DNA of 64,000 bases from Antedon mediterranea (GCF_964355755.1 NC_092671.1:2524501-2588500); one strand, 5' to 3'. Positions 13,259-23,112 are shown, counted from the stretch's first letter. The notes: generated by a model from the sequence alone, not told the origin. Made by a program: numbers and translations.

Positions 13259-13310
13259 CTGAGGACGATCAAAGCATATTGATCGAGATGTCGAGAAACT
13301 CAACAGTTCT
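13259..13310 (+). ncRNA. degenerate hammerhead-like hairpin
   Basis: CTGAGGA is followed by a 7-bp stem CGATCAA/TTGATCG and then GAGATGTC. This is the layout of a hammerhead core (CTGANGA - stem II - GAAA - stem III - GTC) with substitutions in the GAAA box and no clear stem I. It is probably a dead copy associated with a retroelement. Confidence 0.3.
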
Positions 13311-13636
13311 TTTCACAACTAACATACGTGGTGTATCGCAAACTTATATCAACAAACATAATCAGCAAAGCTAATATACCAATTTATAACATTTATCAAA
13401 ATAAAATGCCTTTCAATTTCAACTGGTAAATTGATGGTAATATTCCCTTGTCATTGGGCAGATTTTTCCATATTTTATATAAATATTATGGTACAATATA
13501 GTAAAACTATTGTTTTTTCATTTATTTCTTCAACATCAAAAATGTCGTGGGATCTCAAAAGCAACAGTCACCATAACCTATAGGGCCCCAAAAGAACTTA
13601 ACTACATAGAATTATTTATCAAAATACAAAATACAT

Positions 13637-14010
13637 TTAAACATATATAAAAGGATAATGAAAATTGATTCTGATATGATCAGTGACACTATTACGACAA
13701 TTGATATACAGACATCGAAAAACTAACAAGAATAAAAAAACTTCACGTCGGTCCTTAAGGGACAACCAATTTAGTTTCTTCAGCCGCTCCTTGTACGGAA
13801 TAACTCCCAATCCAACTCCATCCAATATACGCTTAGTGGCACGCCGCTGGATTTGTCAATCAGTGCTTCGCTTAAACTGGTCTCCATGCTGGTGGGCCAT
13901 ACTCAATGATGGGTAATACCATGGTTTTATAAAGACAGGACATTGCCTCAGGAGAACTGTCATCAGCATGGGAACCAACACCAACCTTTGTATATCTGTT
14001 GATTAAACAG
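13637..14010 (-). mobile_element. LINE reverse-transcriptase C-terminal relic
   Basis: Two frames on the - strand together give typical text from the end of a LINE RT: LYKTMVLPIIEYGPPAW (about 13955-13890), then, after a stop and frameshift, IQRRATKRILDGVG and IPYKERLKKLNWLSLKDRRE (about 13855-13745). The order tyrosine-lysine-T-x-V...I-x-E-Y...Q-R-R-A-T-K...Y-x-E-R-L...L-x-x-R-R is seen in CR1/Jockey-like elements. In-frame stops show that it is dead. Confidence 0.85.
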
Positions 14011-14399
14011 TTTTCTGACATCTTCTGATGTGTTATTAATATATGGTACTTACAGTATAAGGCCTCCTACTAAAAAGATCAGAGCCTTGTACATACATCA
14101 TAAAATGATACATCTTAAAATTTCAAGAATTAAAACATACGGAAAAAATAATTAAGGTTAAAATTTTGCAGTATATAAATAAAACGATCATTACTAGAAT
14201 AAAAATTACTTAGTCTTTTTGATAACAAGACGTCACAGTAAAAAAAAAAACTGACGTGCAATCTGTATTTGCACATTATCTGAGCTGTTTTCAATTCTAA
14301 AATGATGTTTTTCACAATGTTTATTTGTATACCAATTGAAACCAAAACAATTACTTTGCAAATATTATTTTCGGTAAATGTTATCAACTCTTATAAGTT

Positions 14400-16335
14400 T
14401 TATGGGACAGGTTGTGCGATAATATTCAAGTAAACATTTTAATTATATTGATATATTTGGCTTTCACAGAATCTAATGTATTATTTTGCTGATAACACAC
14501 TTCTGCAAATAAAACAATCTATATGCTCAGCTAAAAAAAACTCTTTTACCCTATATAATTTGCTGTAAATGTTATTAGGTTTTTGTGTGACAGGTTGTGA
14601 TAATATACAGGTAAGCCTCTCAGGTAACATTTTAATTATATCAATATTATTTGACTTTCAAATAATTTAATGTTGTATCTTTAATTTTTTTTGTTGAAAT
14701 TTAAGGGGAAGAGGGGTGGAGGGGTCGGAGGGGCATGCACCAGTCCACTAATTGGATCTGACTATGAATTTCAAATAAGTTCCTTTTCTTAAAATTTATA
14801 TGTTTTGGGAAAACATTAAGAATTCATTTTTTTTGTTGCAATTAAAAGTAAACTTAGTTTGGCATATAGTCCTTCTTATAAATTAATAATTAATTAGAAA
14901 CTGTAATCATTAGGCAACTTCTGTAAATAAAATTAATTTTGACAAAAAATGTAAAGTCTTGCAAATTGTATTTGGTTTTTTATTTTTACAAATTGTGTTT
15001 TTGACAACATAATGTTTATTTAACACTCATATCAGAACCCAATCACAAACCCATTGTACCAGACAATAACCATTGAATAATAATGAAATCTATAATCTAC
15101 TATGGTCATCAACGTTATCATTGATACAAGTGTTTGTGTGACAGAAGGTCGTGGGATAATATTAAGGTAACATTTCAATTATATAGTTATAATTTGGTTT
15201 TCACAGAAGATTTTCAGAATGAATTTAAATAAAACTAGAATTTAATTAAGTCACTTTGATGAATTATACTGTAGGTGATCCTTGTGATGGAAGATAATTT
15301 TACTAGCATTTACTAGCATTTAATTTTGTTTAATGCAACATGCACGCACATTATTACCCAATGTAATGTGTTACAGTATATATTGTACGCACCAGTGTAG
15401 AGGTGAAATTTAAATAAAATACGGTAAACAATTCCGGTTTTGGGAAAGTATAAGTAAGGTAAAATGATTAAATTTCCAGGAATATACCCATATTTTCTAC
15501 ACTTTCTCAAGCCCATCCTCAAGCACCAAATTTTGCATCTTTAGTCGTCCAGTAGGTAACGTAACGCATAACATTGGTTAGATATCAAAATTGTGTGTGT
15601 ACCTTGAGCTGTAACGAACGAAAGATCACTGTCGTAAGAGGTGGCTTCCACTACTCTTTTTCTGGTTCAGACCTATGGAGTTGTACAATACAAAAGTATA
15701 ACTCCGCAGCTTCAACACGACCACAATGCTGTTTTTGCTATTTTCCCCTAACTCTGTGCTGTAAATGTGACAGGTTGCGATAATATCCAGGTTAGCCTAT
15801 CTTGTAACATTTTGTTATATCGATATCATTTGCCTTTCAAATAATCTAATTTTTTATCGTTTGTATTGTTTTTGCTGAAATTTAGAGGGGTTAGAGGGGC
15901 ATGCAGCAATCCACTAATTGGATCTGAATTTCAAATAGGGTCTTTTTCTTAAATGTATGTTTTTGGAAAACATAGGGGAGTAATTCTTTTTTTCAATAGG
16001 CTTAAAAGCAAACTTAGTTTCCTTTCTTATAAATAATAATAAAATAAAATCTTTAATCATTAGGCTACATCTGCAAATAAAATAAAATTGATTTTAATTA
16101 AAGTCATGGAAGGCTTGCAAATTGTAAATGGTTTTTGCATTTAGTTATACAAATTCTATTATTGACAACATAATGTTTATTTTACACTCATATCACAACT
16201 CGATCACAAACCCATTGTACCATACAACTTAACAATAACCCTGTCAACTAATAATACAATCTATAATCTGCGACGATCTTTCATTTATACATTATGTATT
16301 TTTGTGACAGACGGTCGTGGTCGTGAGATAACTTC
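14400..16335. repeat. diverged tandem duplication with five copies of a core motif
   Basis: Block A (about 14585-15165) recurs as block B (about 15765-16335) with a period of 1.16-1.18 kb and roughly 80% identity by eye. Shared stretches include ggggcatgca...ccactaattggatctga and ttgacaacataatgtttatt. Within it the core tGTGACAGGTTGTGATAATAT-cag/aag-GTAAC(A)TTTTAATTATAT occurs near 14405, 14588, 15138, 15768 and 16306. The last copy abuts the likely 5' UTR region of the Ig gene. Confidence 0.75.
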
Positions 16336-16772
16336 CTGATTGATTGATCAAAATGGTACTGGGTTTGGTCTACTAGCGTTCCTGCTCCCAACTCATCACC
16401 CATTCATAGAAGCCTTGATGAAGTAAGCCTACCTGGTGGTGACTATAGAATGGTATATACTTCGGCTTTAGAAAATATTGATTTCTAGATGATAGTTTAA
16501 AATGTATAGTACAAATCTTCACTGTAGCTGTTATTAAATGTGTATAATTAAGTTAAGATATGTTAGAAATATTGATATTTCATCATCAGTCAAATTTAAT
16601 TAGATTGGATAATTATTACGATCAATACCAGTTCTTTGATATCTTTCACAGTTCACAGTATCTCGATGAGATTGGATGATTATATGTAATACTAGCTCTT
16701 TTTATTCTCTTATTTGTTGTTCACAGTGTTTGGGACTGAGCATATAGTAGATCTCAAGGTACATACAACATC
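16336..16772 (+). promoter_or_regulatory. probable 5' UTR / upstream region of the Ig gene
   Basis: A good acceptor (ttattctcttatttgttgttcacag, ending 16726) precedes 46 non-coding bases and the start codon, implying at least one upstream non-coding exon. A GTAAGC donor at about 16424 (after ttgatgaa) is a candidate partner. No TATA box was recognised. Confidence 0.4.
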
Positions 16773-16830
16773 ATGAAGATTTTCAGTGGAAAATCTGTTT
16801 TTATGTGTTTCTGTTTCATACTGGTATCAG
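16773..16830 (+). CDS. Ig gene exon 1: signal peptide
   Basis: It encodes 19 residues and one base, starting at ATG 16773 and ending at CAG|GTAGGT. A short polar start is followed by a hydrophobic core and LVSG, a standard eukaryotic signal peptide. No other ATG lies in the exon upstream in this frame after the acceptor at 16726. Confidence 0.88.
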
Positions 16831-19800
16831 GTAGGTTTTTTACACTTTACATTCATTCATTCATTCATCTTTTATTTTGGAAAAAAAAAATTCTCCATAG
16901 TTCAGTAACAAATTAGTGTACATTATTGCAAATATAACAAATACATATAAATATATATGTAGATATATATAAAAAAAACCTATGCTACATAGTCACAGTT
17001 AGAACAATAGATTCATCCATCTACTATGTAGAATGGATGAAGGAAAAGCAAATTCATGAATACATTTTATGACAAAATTGTCTGACCTCCCTAACCTGCA
17101 CAACATGCCAAACACCACCTTACGTTGTAGTTCGTAGAACGAGCAGATGTGGTTTTCTACAAACATGGTGCTGGCACTGCATGACCTAGGTTTATTAAGG
17201 AGCAGGCGTAAGGCTTAGTGCTTCCATAGATTTTACATTAAAATTTGCCCACAAAGAAGCACAGTATAAGTTACTACAATATGTTTTAAACAAAAAACAC
17301 TTTATGTTTTTAGAGCATTTTGAGAAAGTTCTACATAGTGTATTAGCTCTAACTTTACTGGCCAAGTAAGAAGTTTTTAAAAAGTTATGATTATATTAGG
17401 CCAGGAACACTGTACACTTATAATTGAAAAATTGGAAATCTGCTCAGGATAGATACAGATTTTACGTGGGACAAGTTATGCACTCGCCTATGTAAATTGA
17501 CAATAAGGAAAACGTACATGGTATACATTTTTTAATACACTAACCGTTTAAATGAAACAATTAAATAATATGATTTTCAATATTTATCCAAGCAGATTAA
17601 GGTCTACATGCCTTTAAATATATATATATATATATATCCAATCTGCAGACAGTACTGTTTCGATCTTATTAGATCTCGTCAGTGCAGCTCAGGTTTCGAA
17701 ATGAAATGTACCGCAGAACTGGCACAATATATAGGCTGAGCCAGGTATGCGGGACATGGTACACTGATTATGAACACAAAGAGTGCACAAGCTCAACGAG
17801 CGTATATACAAATTAGGCATAGGAAAATCAAAATTGCACAGTAATACTAAAAATTAATGTTTATAAATATTGTTGAGAAACTAGAAAACTTATAGTGTGT
17901 TGGTATATATTACATAGGCTAATTTGCCTCTTGTGACCCAAAGTCGGCTATGCTTTGAAGCCCAGAATGGTACAAAACATTTTTGAAAATGAGAAAAAGG
18001 CGTCCTAATCGAGATTCAAACCAAGAACCCTCTGCAAACTTTTCTGAGTAACTAAACTTAAATTAACTAACTATAATTATTGTATATTATATCCCTACTG
18101 TAGGAAAGAAACTAGATATAACTATTGAAGGAGATAAGATATATAAGGTTGGGCAAGAATTGGAGTTAAAATGTCTTGGAAATGAGACAATGGATGCCAC
18201 CTTTAAATGGATTATAGAGCCTGATGACGATTTCAAATGTGTGCAAGAAAAAGGACCAAAGTTGACTGCAAAAATACCATCTATTTGCCAAGTAAACATC
18301 ACTTGTCTGGTTGAGGAGAACGGAAATTCTGGTTCTGAAACAATCCCACTGACCATTGAGGAGCCATGTTACAGTAATTATAAATACAATATTACAATTT
18401 TATTAAGCATTCCACTAAGTTTAAAGCCTCATTCATTCATTACTCCACCCATTATTTAAAATAATCAGTTATTTCATCAATAAGGTTTGTAATTGGTCAA
18501 ACATCTCTTCTTACAGTGCTTTCATAGCCCAACAAGTATCCTCTTAGTAGGGATGTCTCCTAATTAGGGATATGGCCTTTCCTTGTTCGTTTCATAGTAA
18601 AATGTCCCCTTAATAGGGATGTCCATTTAAGAGGAGTGTTCTCTGAATAGAGGTGTCCCAAAAAAGGGTTTCTTCTTTACTAATTACAGCCCCTAAAGTA
18701 TTATACTAATGACAAAAAATTCAATAATATGTATTTTTTATGGATGTTAATCTATTTTTGTAAATTTTTAGGAAATGAAAATGAAGAACCCGATGAAACC
18801 ACTCCAACCATGGAAACATGTTCTGATGGTAATTACAAATTTTTTTTTTTTGGTTGATGTAATCAGCTTGCTTTCAATACATATATTCATATTTTCAGTG
18901 GAAAATCTGTTTTTATGTGTTTCTGTTTCATACTGGTAGCAGGTAGGTTTTTTACACTTTACTGGCCAAGTAAGAAGTTTTTAAAAAGTTATGATTATAT
19001 TAGGCCAGGAACACTGTACACTTATAATTGAAAAATTGGAAATCTGCTCAGGATAGATACAGATTTTACGTGGGACAAGTTTTGCACTCGCCTATGCAAA
19101 TTGGCCTTGACAATAAGGAAAACGTACATGGTATACATGTTTTAATACACTAACCGTTTAAATGAAACAATTAAATAATATGATTTTCAATATTTATCCA
19201 AGCAGATTAAGGTCTACATGCCTTTAAATATAGATATATATATATATACAAATTAGACAGGCATAGGAAAATCAAAATTGCACAGTAATATACTAAAAAT
19301 TAATGTTTATAAATATTGTTGAGAAACTAGAAAACTTATAGTGTGTTGGTATATATTACATAGGCTAATTTTCCTCTTGTGACCTAAAGTCGGCTATGCT
19401 TTGAAGTCCAGAATGATACAGAACATTTTTGAAAATGAGAAAAAGGCGTCCCAATCGAGATTCAAACCAAGAACCCTCTGCAAACTTTTCTGAGTAACTA
19501 AACTTAAATGTGAATTCATATAATTATTGTATATTATATCCCTACTGTAGGAAAGAAACTAGATATAACTATTGAAGGAGATAAGATATATAAGGTTGGG
19601 CAAGAATTGGAGTTAAAATGTCTTGGAAATGAGACAATGGATGCCACCTTTAAATGGATTATAGAGCCTGATGATGATTTCAAATGTGTGCAAGAAAAAG
19701 GACCAAAGTTGACTGCAAAAATACCATCTATTTGCCAAGTAAACATCACTTGTCTGGTTGAGGAGAACGAAAATTCTGGTTCTGAAACAATCCCACTGAC

Positions 19801-22037
19801 CATTGAGGAGCCATGTTACAGTAATTAGAAATACAATATTACAATTTTATTAATCATTCCACTAAGTTTAAAGCCTCATTCATTCATTCATTACTCCACC
19901 CATTATTTAAAATAATCAGTTATTTCATCAATAAGGTTTGTAATTGATCAAACATCTCTTCTTACAGTGCTTTCATAGCCCAACAAATATCTTCTTAGTA
20001 GGGATGTCTCCTAATTAGGAATATGGCCTTTCCTTGTTTGTTTCATAGTAAAATGTCCACTTAATAGGGATGTCCCCTTAATAAGAATGTCCATTTAAGA
20101 GGAGTGTCCTCTAAATAGAGGTGTCCCAAAGAAAGGTTTCTTCTTTACTAATTACAGCCCCTAAAGTATTATAAAACTAATGACAAAAAATTCAATAATA
20201 TGTATTTTTTATGGATGTTAATCTATTTTTGTAAATTTTTAGGAAATGAAAAAGAAGAACCCGATGAAACCACTCCAACCATGGAAACATGTTCTGATGG
20301 TAATTACAAATTTTTTTGGTTGATGTAATTAGCTTGCTTTCATTTTATTTCAATACATATATCATATGAAGAGGTTACCCAGTATAAATATATATTCCGA
20401 TCTATTTCAATAAAAATATCTTTTCTCACAATCTAATTCTCTAATAAACCATCCTTTACTTCAAATAAAAAACATAAGAATGGAGAACCAAGCATATGCA
20501 GGGCAAAACAAGACAACAAATACAAAACACTTAAAATAAGAAGAAGGTAAAAACAGAGAAAACACATAAGAAAAAAAAAATTCAGGTATATAAAAAAAGA
20601 AGGCATACATTAAAGTATTTTTGTAATAAGAAACAAGAGATATGTATTTTTTAAAGAACAATTGACAGACAGACTTACCTTTGCAGTTTCGCCCCTCGTT
20701 CCATATACTTTCATTACACACAGCACATGTCACAGGCTGTTTGAAGACTTTAGTTTTAAATGTGTGGCACTTTGATTCAAGAATCTCTTGTGGCTGAAAT
20801 AAAACATGACAATCATAAATAAACAAATCAAAAGAGAGATAAAATGTTTTATTTATACTGAAATTATTACCATTACTTTTACCCAATACAAATAATTTGG
20901 GAATAGAGCTCTGTCTAGTTTGACAAAACAAGTGTGATTTGCCCAAATATGGTAGTGATATGCTATGGTATTGTTTGTTTTATCTTTATACTGGGTGACC
21001 TCTTCAGTCAATGACTGATCTCCCAGAGGGCCCAGTTGGTGATCAGTGGCTGTGATGTACTAATACACCGGGGTAACCCCCTACTCATCTCGAAAGATGT
21101 ACTAGGTTCTTTAAAGTGCACACGAGCAAGTTGTGTACACTGGACCTACGGTTTATAGTCCTTATCCGAGAAGACTCGGTAGTGATATGACATCATCATG
21201 TCCCTATGGGCACATCACCTAATCACCGAAAAACAAAATAATATTCAAAATCAAATGGTGCCATTAGTATCATTGATATAGTGATAATAACTTAGTTAAT
21301 ATATACTGCAACTAAGAACATCAATGTTGTTAATGTTATGTATTTAATACACATTTTATTTGTTTAGAACTTTTCTTAAATTTTTTAAATCTTGTTTTAT
21401 TTGATTGTAAAAAAAGTGATATGAACTCTATTCTGAATATATCCTTGTTGGTTGCTGCATTCAATGAAGTTCTATTCAATTATTCAGTAATGTGAAAATC
21501 AGCAAAGCAGGCTGGCAGATTGTATACGGTTGTTTCACCTATTGAACATTTCTTTGTAAAGAACTTTTGTTAACTTATACCACATATTATATTCTATGGG
21601 TGATATTGGCTTCGATGGCAATGAATCATGCATACACACAGTATTCCTGACACAAACAAAATCATATATAGTTCATTTTAAGTTATTTTGTTGTGAAAAC
21701 AAATTTTTTCTCAAAATTTTAGGGTAGAATTGTGGGTTACCAGCATCTGACTTCCTTTGCATCTGAAGTACCTTTAAGTTCCTATTATTTTCAATTTTTA
21801 TTTATTTTTTTACTTATTTCCTAATTAGTACAAGTTTTTGAAGATGACAAAAACTAATATTACTGTAATAATTTTATATCATCATAATTTAATGATTTAA
21901 AAGAATGTTGTATTTGCTAATATTTAGTTTTCTCATCTCTAGATACTAGTAGTAGTTCCATGGTTAGTGCTACTACAATCCTAACTACATTTGCTGTCGT
22001 CCTGGTTACGTTGTGGAAATTCTATTGCAGACGCTGA
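16773..22037 (+). CDS. two-Ig-domain type I membrane protein (complete gene, 6 coding exons)
   Basis: The coding exons are 16773-16830, 18104-18373, 18772-18828, 19551-19820, 20243-20299 and 21943-22037. All junctions are phase 1 with consensus GT-AG sites, giving 807 nt and 268 residues. The order is signal peptide (1-20, FMCFCFILVSG), Ig-like domain 1 (about 21-109), an acidic/Thr-rich stalk (110-129), a near-identical Ig domain 2 and stalk (130-238), then a single transmembrane helix (about 244-262) and a six-residue basic tail ending in CRR. Each Ig domain has the B-strand Cys (ELKC), the C-strand Trp (FKW) and the F-strand Cys (VNITC), two extra cysteines between them, and N-glycosylation sequons NET and NIT. 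Skipping one Ig+stalk pair keeps the frame and gives 159 residues. The ligand is unknown; the tail has no signalling motif, so it is probably an adhesion or recognition protein or a co-receptor. Poly(A) signal AATAAA is at about 22131. Confidence 0.9.
16851..17351 (-). mobile_element. retroposon insertion with target duplication and empty-site twin
   Basis: The 501 bp are flanked by ACTTTAC on both sides (16844-16850 and 17352-17358). On the - strand it ends in CCAAAATAAAAGATGAATGAATG, a LINE-type short-repeat tail. The duplicated intron at about 18951-18963 has one ACTTTAC and no insert, so the empty site is preserved and the insertion is genuine. Confidence 0.88.
17640..17692 (-). ncRNA. 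type I hammerhead ribozyme
   Basis: On the - strand the order is CTGCA (687-683) - CTGACGAG (682-675) - stem II ATCT/AATA loop/AGAT - CGAAAC (662-657) - stem III palindrome ACAGTACTGT ending in GTC (650-648), then TGCAG (647-643), which pairs with the initial CTGCA as stem I. All conserved core positions (CUGANGA, GAAA, cleavage after GUC) are present, and short stem III is usual in retroelement-borne hammerheads. It lies in intron 1 of the Ig gene, antisense to it, in a segment missing from the duplicate intron. Confidence 0.82.
18104..18373 (+). CDS. Ig gene exon 2: Ig-like domain 1
   Basis: This 270-bp, phase 1-1 exon is the classic single-exon Ig module. The acceptor is ccctactgtag and the donor GTAATT. 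It differs from its copy at 19551-19820 at two bases, one silent (GAC/GAT) and one changing Gly to Glu next to the second sequon region. Confidence 0.92.
18510..18690. repeat. interspersed repeat of the TAGGGATGTCCCCTTAATAGG family
   Basis: Repeated words tagggatgtctcc, aaatgtccccttaataggg and gaggtgtccc. It is part of a family scattered through the window (31.1, 39.0, 54.3, 60.9, 61.6 and 63.7 kb). Its twin at 19960-20140 was copied with the gene duplication. Confidence 0.7.
18772..18828 (+). CDS. Ig gene exon 3: acidic/Thr stalk
   Basis: 57 bp, phase 1-1. It encodes a stalk rich in Glu, Asp, Thr and Pro with one Cys (METCSD), possibly for dimerisation. Acceptor tttttag, donor GTAATT. Confidence 0.88.
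18891..18942 (+). pseudogene. duplicated signal-peptide exon without start codon
   Basis: A copy of exon 1 from attttcagtgg onward, with its GTAGGT donor kept. The duplication breakpoint removed the ATG. If ttttcag were used as an acceptor after exon 3, the frame would hit a stop (TGGTAG), so it must be spliced out. Confidence 0.85.
19551..19820 (+). CDS. Ig gene exon 2': Ig-like domain 2 (duplicate)
   Basis: Copy of 18104-18373 with intact acceptor, donor, length and reading frame, hence usable in the mature mRNA. Read-through past its donor meets TAG after two codons, whereas read-through in the first copy stays open longer. Confidence 0.9.
19960..20140. repeat. duplicate copy of the TAGGGATGTCC-type repeat
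   Basis: Same as 18510-18690 but with an extra tccacttaatagggatg unit, so the array has already changed length since the duplication. Confidence 0.7.
20243..20299 (+). CDS. Ig gene exon 3': stalk (duplicate)
   Basis: Copy of 18772-18828 with one Asn-to-Lys change; splice sites are intact. Confidence 0.88.
20679..20793 (-). CDS. C1-domain (tensin-like) gene, exon encoding first half of the zinc finger
   Basis: This 115-bp exon lies between acceptor ttttatttcag and donor AAAG|GTAAGT (- strand). In phase 0 it encodes a domain start C-H-T-F-K, then P-V-T-C-A-V-C and W-N-E-G-R-N-C-K; it ends in phase 1. The first Zn ligands are H-x12-C-x2-C, followed by x10-C. Spacing of 10 rather than 13-14 before the third Cys is, from what I recall, that of tensin-type C1 domains, as is the C-K-V-C-K-x-A-C-H ending supplied by 12653-12690. 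Tensins link integrin adhesions to actin, but no phosphatase-like, SH2 or PTB exon is visible, so the family call is tentative. The exon sits inside the last intron of the Ig gene, on the other strand. The longer 161-residue ORF around it is mostly intron. Confidence 0.9.
20935..21235. mobile_element. MITE relic split by a GC-richer module
   Basis: gcccaaatatggtagtgatatg (20940) and tagtgatatgacatcatcatgtcc...gggcacatca (21180-21225) are pieces of the 136-bp MITE at 63846-63981, inverted. Between and beside them is about 140 bp with unusually ordered sequence (ccggggtaaccccctactc, ggttctttaaagtgcacac, ggacctacggttta, ccgagaagactcgg), which I only know as a recurring dispersed module of invertebrate genomes. 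Confidence 0.5.
21943..22037 (+). CDS. Ig gene exon 4: transmembrane segment and stop
   Basis: Entered in phase 1 after acceptor ctcatctctag, it encodes a Ser run, about 19 hydrophobic residues (ILTTFAVVLVTLW) and KFYCRR before TGA at 22035. The helix followed by a short basic tail fits a type I anchor; the cysteine near the membrane could be palmitoylated. GPI attachment is less likely because basic residues follow the helix. Confidence 0.85.
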
Positions 22038-22972
22038 AATGACCAATCAAAAAGAAACTATAGTTTTGAGGATTTTGCTAATTTTGTATGTCATACACGT
22101 AATAGTAAATATAAAATGTCTATAAATACATCAATAAAAATTATTATCTAATTCTAGTTCTTTTTAAAGGATGCCACATTCCTTTCTAATTTTCTATATA
22201 ATTTTTTTTTTGTATGTTAAAAAAAAAATTATTTGTTTTGTTTTGTTTTGATTTGGTGCTGAAAATGTTTCTATTTGGTGAATCAAGTGTAACAAATATT
22301 ACATATACAGTACTCATTTTTATAGTGTTTAATTTTAATATATTTTTCAAATGGCTAATTTAAGTTTGTATTTTTATATACGGACACTCATGATTATTGA
22401 ATACCAGAATAGGTAAGAATAATTAAATACAAATAATATATCTTACTACTAGCGTAGGATAGTACTGTTATAAACATTATATGTGTTTACTATAATATTT
22501 AAAAAAGTATTTTCATAAACAACCTCAATGATTCTACACTAAATTATAAATATATTTTTAAAAGTGACGTGTAGATGATATTAATAATAGAAGTAATTAA
22601 AAGATAGTCTTAATATATATATATAATGGGTATCTATAAATAATTATGCAACATGAAGCTAGTGTATAATTTATTTTGATTAAAGAGTTTTTCAACTTCC
22701 GGTAAATACTGTATCACAATCTAAACATGACTACAGTATAATGATCAGTTGTAAAACTTTATATCAATCAAATGTATTTGTATAAAACTTGGGCGTAATA
22801 TAATAATGTGCAAATAGTATTTAACAAATTGCATATAATAATAATAGTAATATAATAAATATATATTAATGTAGTTAGTCATTATATTATGGAAAAGTAG
22901 AACATTTGAGATATATTGCAATTAAATATTTGTGTTTAACAGAATGTTTTGTAGTAAGTAAATATTATTTAG
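22038..22972. other. Ig gene 3' UTR and AT-rich spacer
   Basis: AATAAA at about 22131 serves as the Ig gene poly(A) signal. The rest is AT-rich with homopolymer and tatata runs and no visible gene. Confidence 0.6.
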
Positions 22973-23098
22973 ACATCAGATGGACAAAACTTATCACATA
23001 ATGAAGTCCAAAAACAGACTGAGGAAGAGCAGAAACTATTAAGAGAGCAGAAACTATTAAGAGAGCTGCACAGGACAGGGAGAATGGGTTCGACTTGA
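22973..23098 (+). CDS. possible terminal exon or LINE ORF2 end
   Basis: It follows an acceptor-like attatttag and is open in phase 0 for 41 codons to TGA. The protein is polar, with an internal 18-bp duplication giving EQKLLR twice and ending HRTGRMGST. A (GAT)n run starts 15 bp after the stop, an arrangement seen at 3' ends of some LINEs, so this may be an ORF2 relic rather than a host exon. Its phase does not fit the phase-1 Ig gene exons. Confidence 0.3.
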   Translation, partial: TSDGQNLSHNEVQKQTEEEQKLLREQKLLRELHRTGRMGST

Positions 23099-23112
23099 CT
23101 GAACATGGCTAA

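Larger units (their letters stand above)
16781..20345. repeat. recent tandem duplication inside the Ig gene
   Basis: Unit 1 runs from within exon 1 (about 16783) to about 18890; unit 2 from 18891 to about 20340. The junction falls where tcat/attttcag of exon 1 meets the intron after exon 3, sharing the word tcat with the sequence at the far end. Exons are over 99% identical. Unit 1 is longer by two insertions in its first intron (16851-17351 and about 17636-17806). Confidence 0.92.

Noticed and set aside
18087-18356. 89-residue - strand ORFs opposite both Ig exons (also 19534-19803)
   Set aside because: Antisense shadows of the + strand Ig exons; identical because the exons are duplicated.
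20461-20946. 161-residue - strand ORF as one gene
   Set aside because: Only 20679-20793 is exon. The flanks are introns marked by a clear acceptor and a GTAAGT donor, and their translation is low-complexity hydrophobic.
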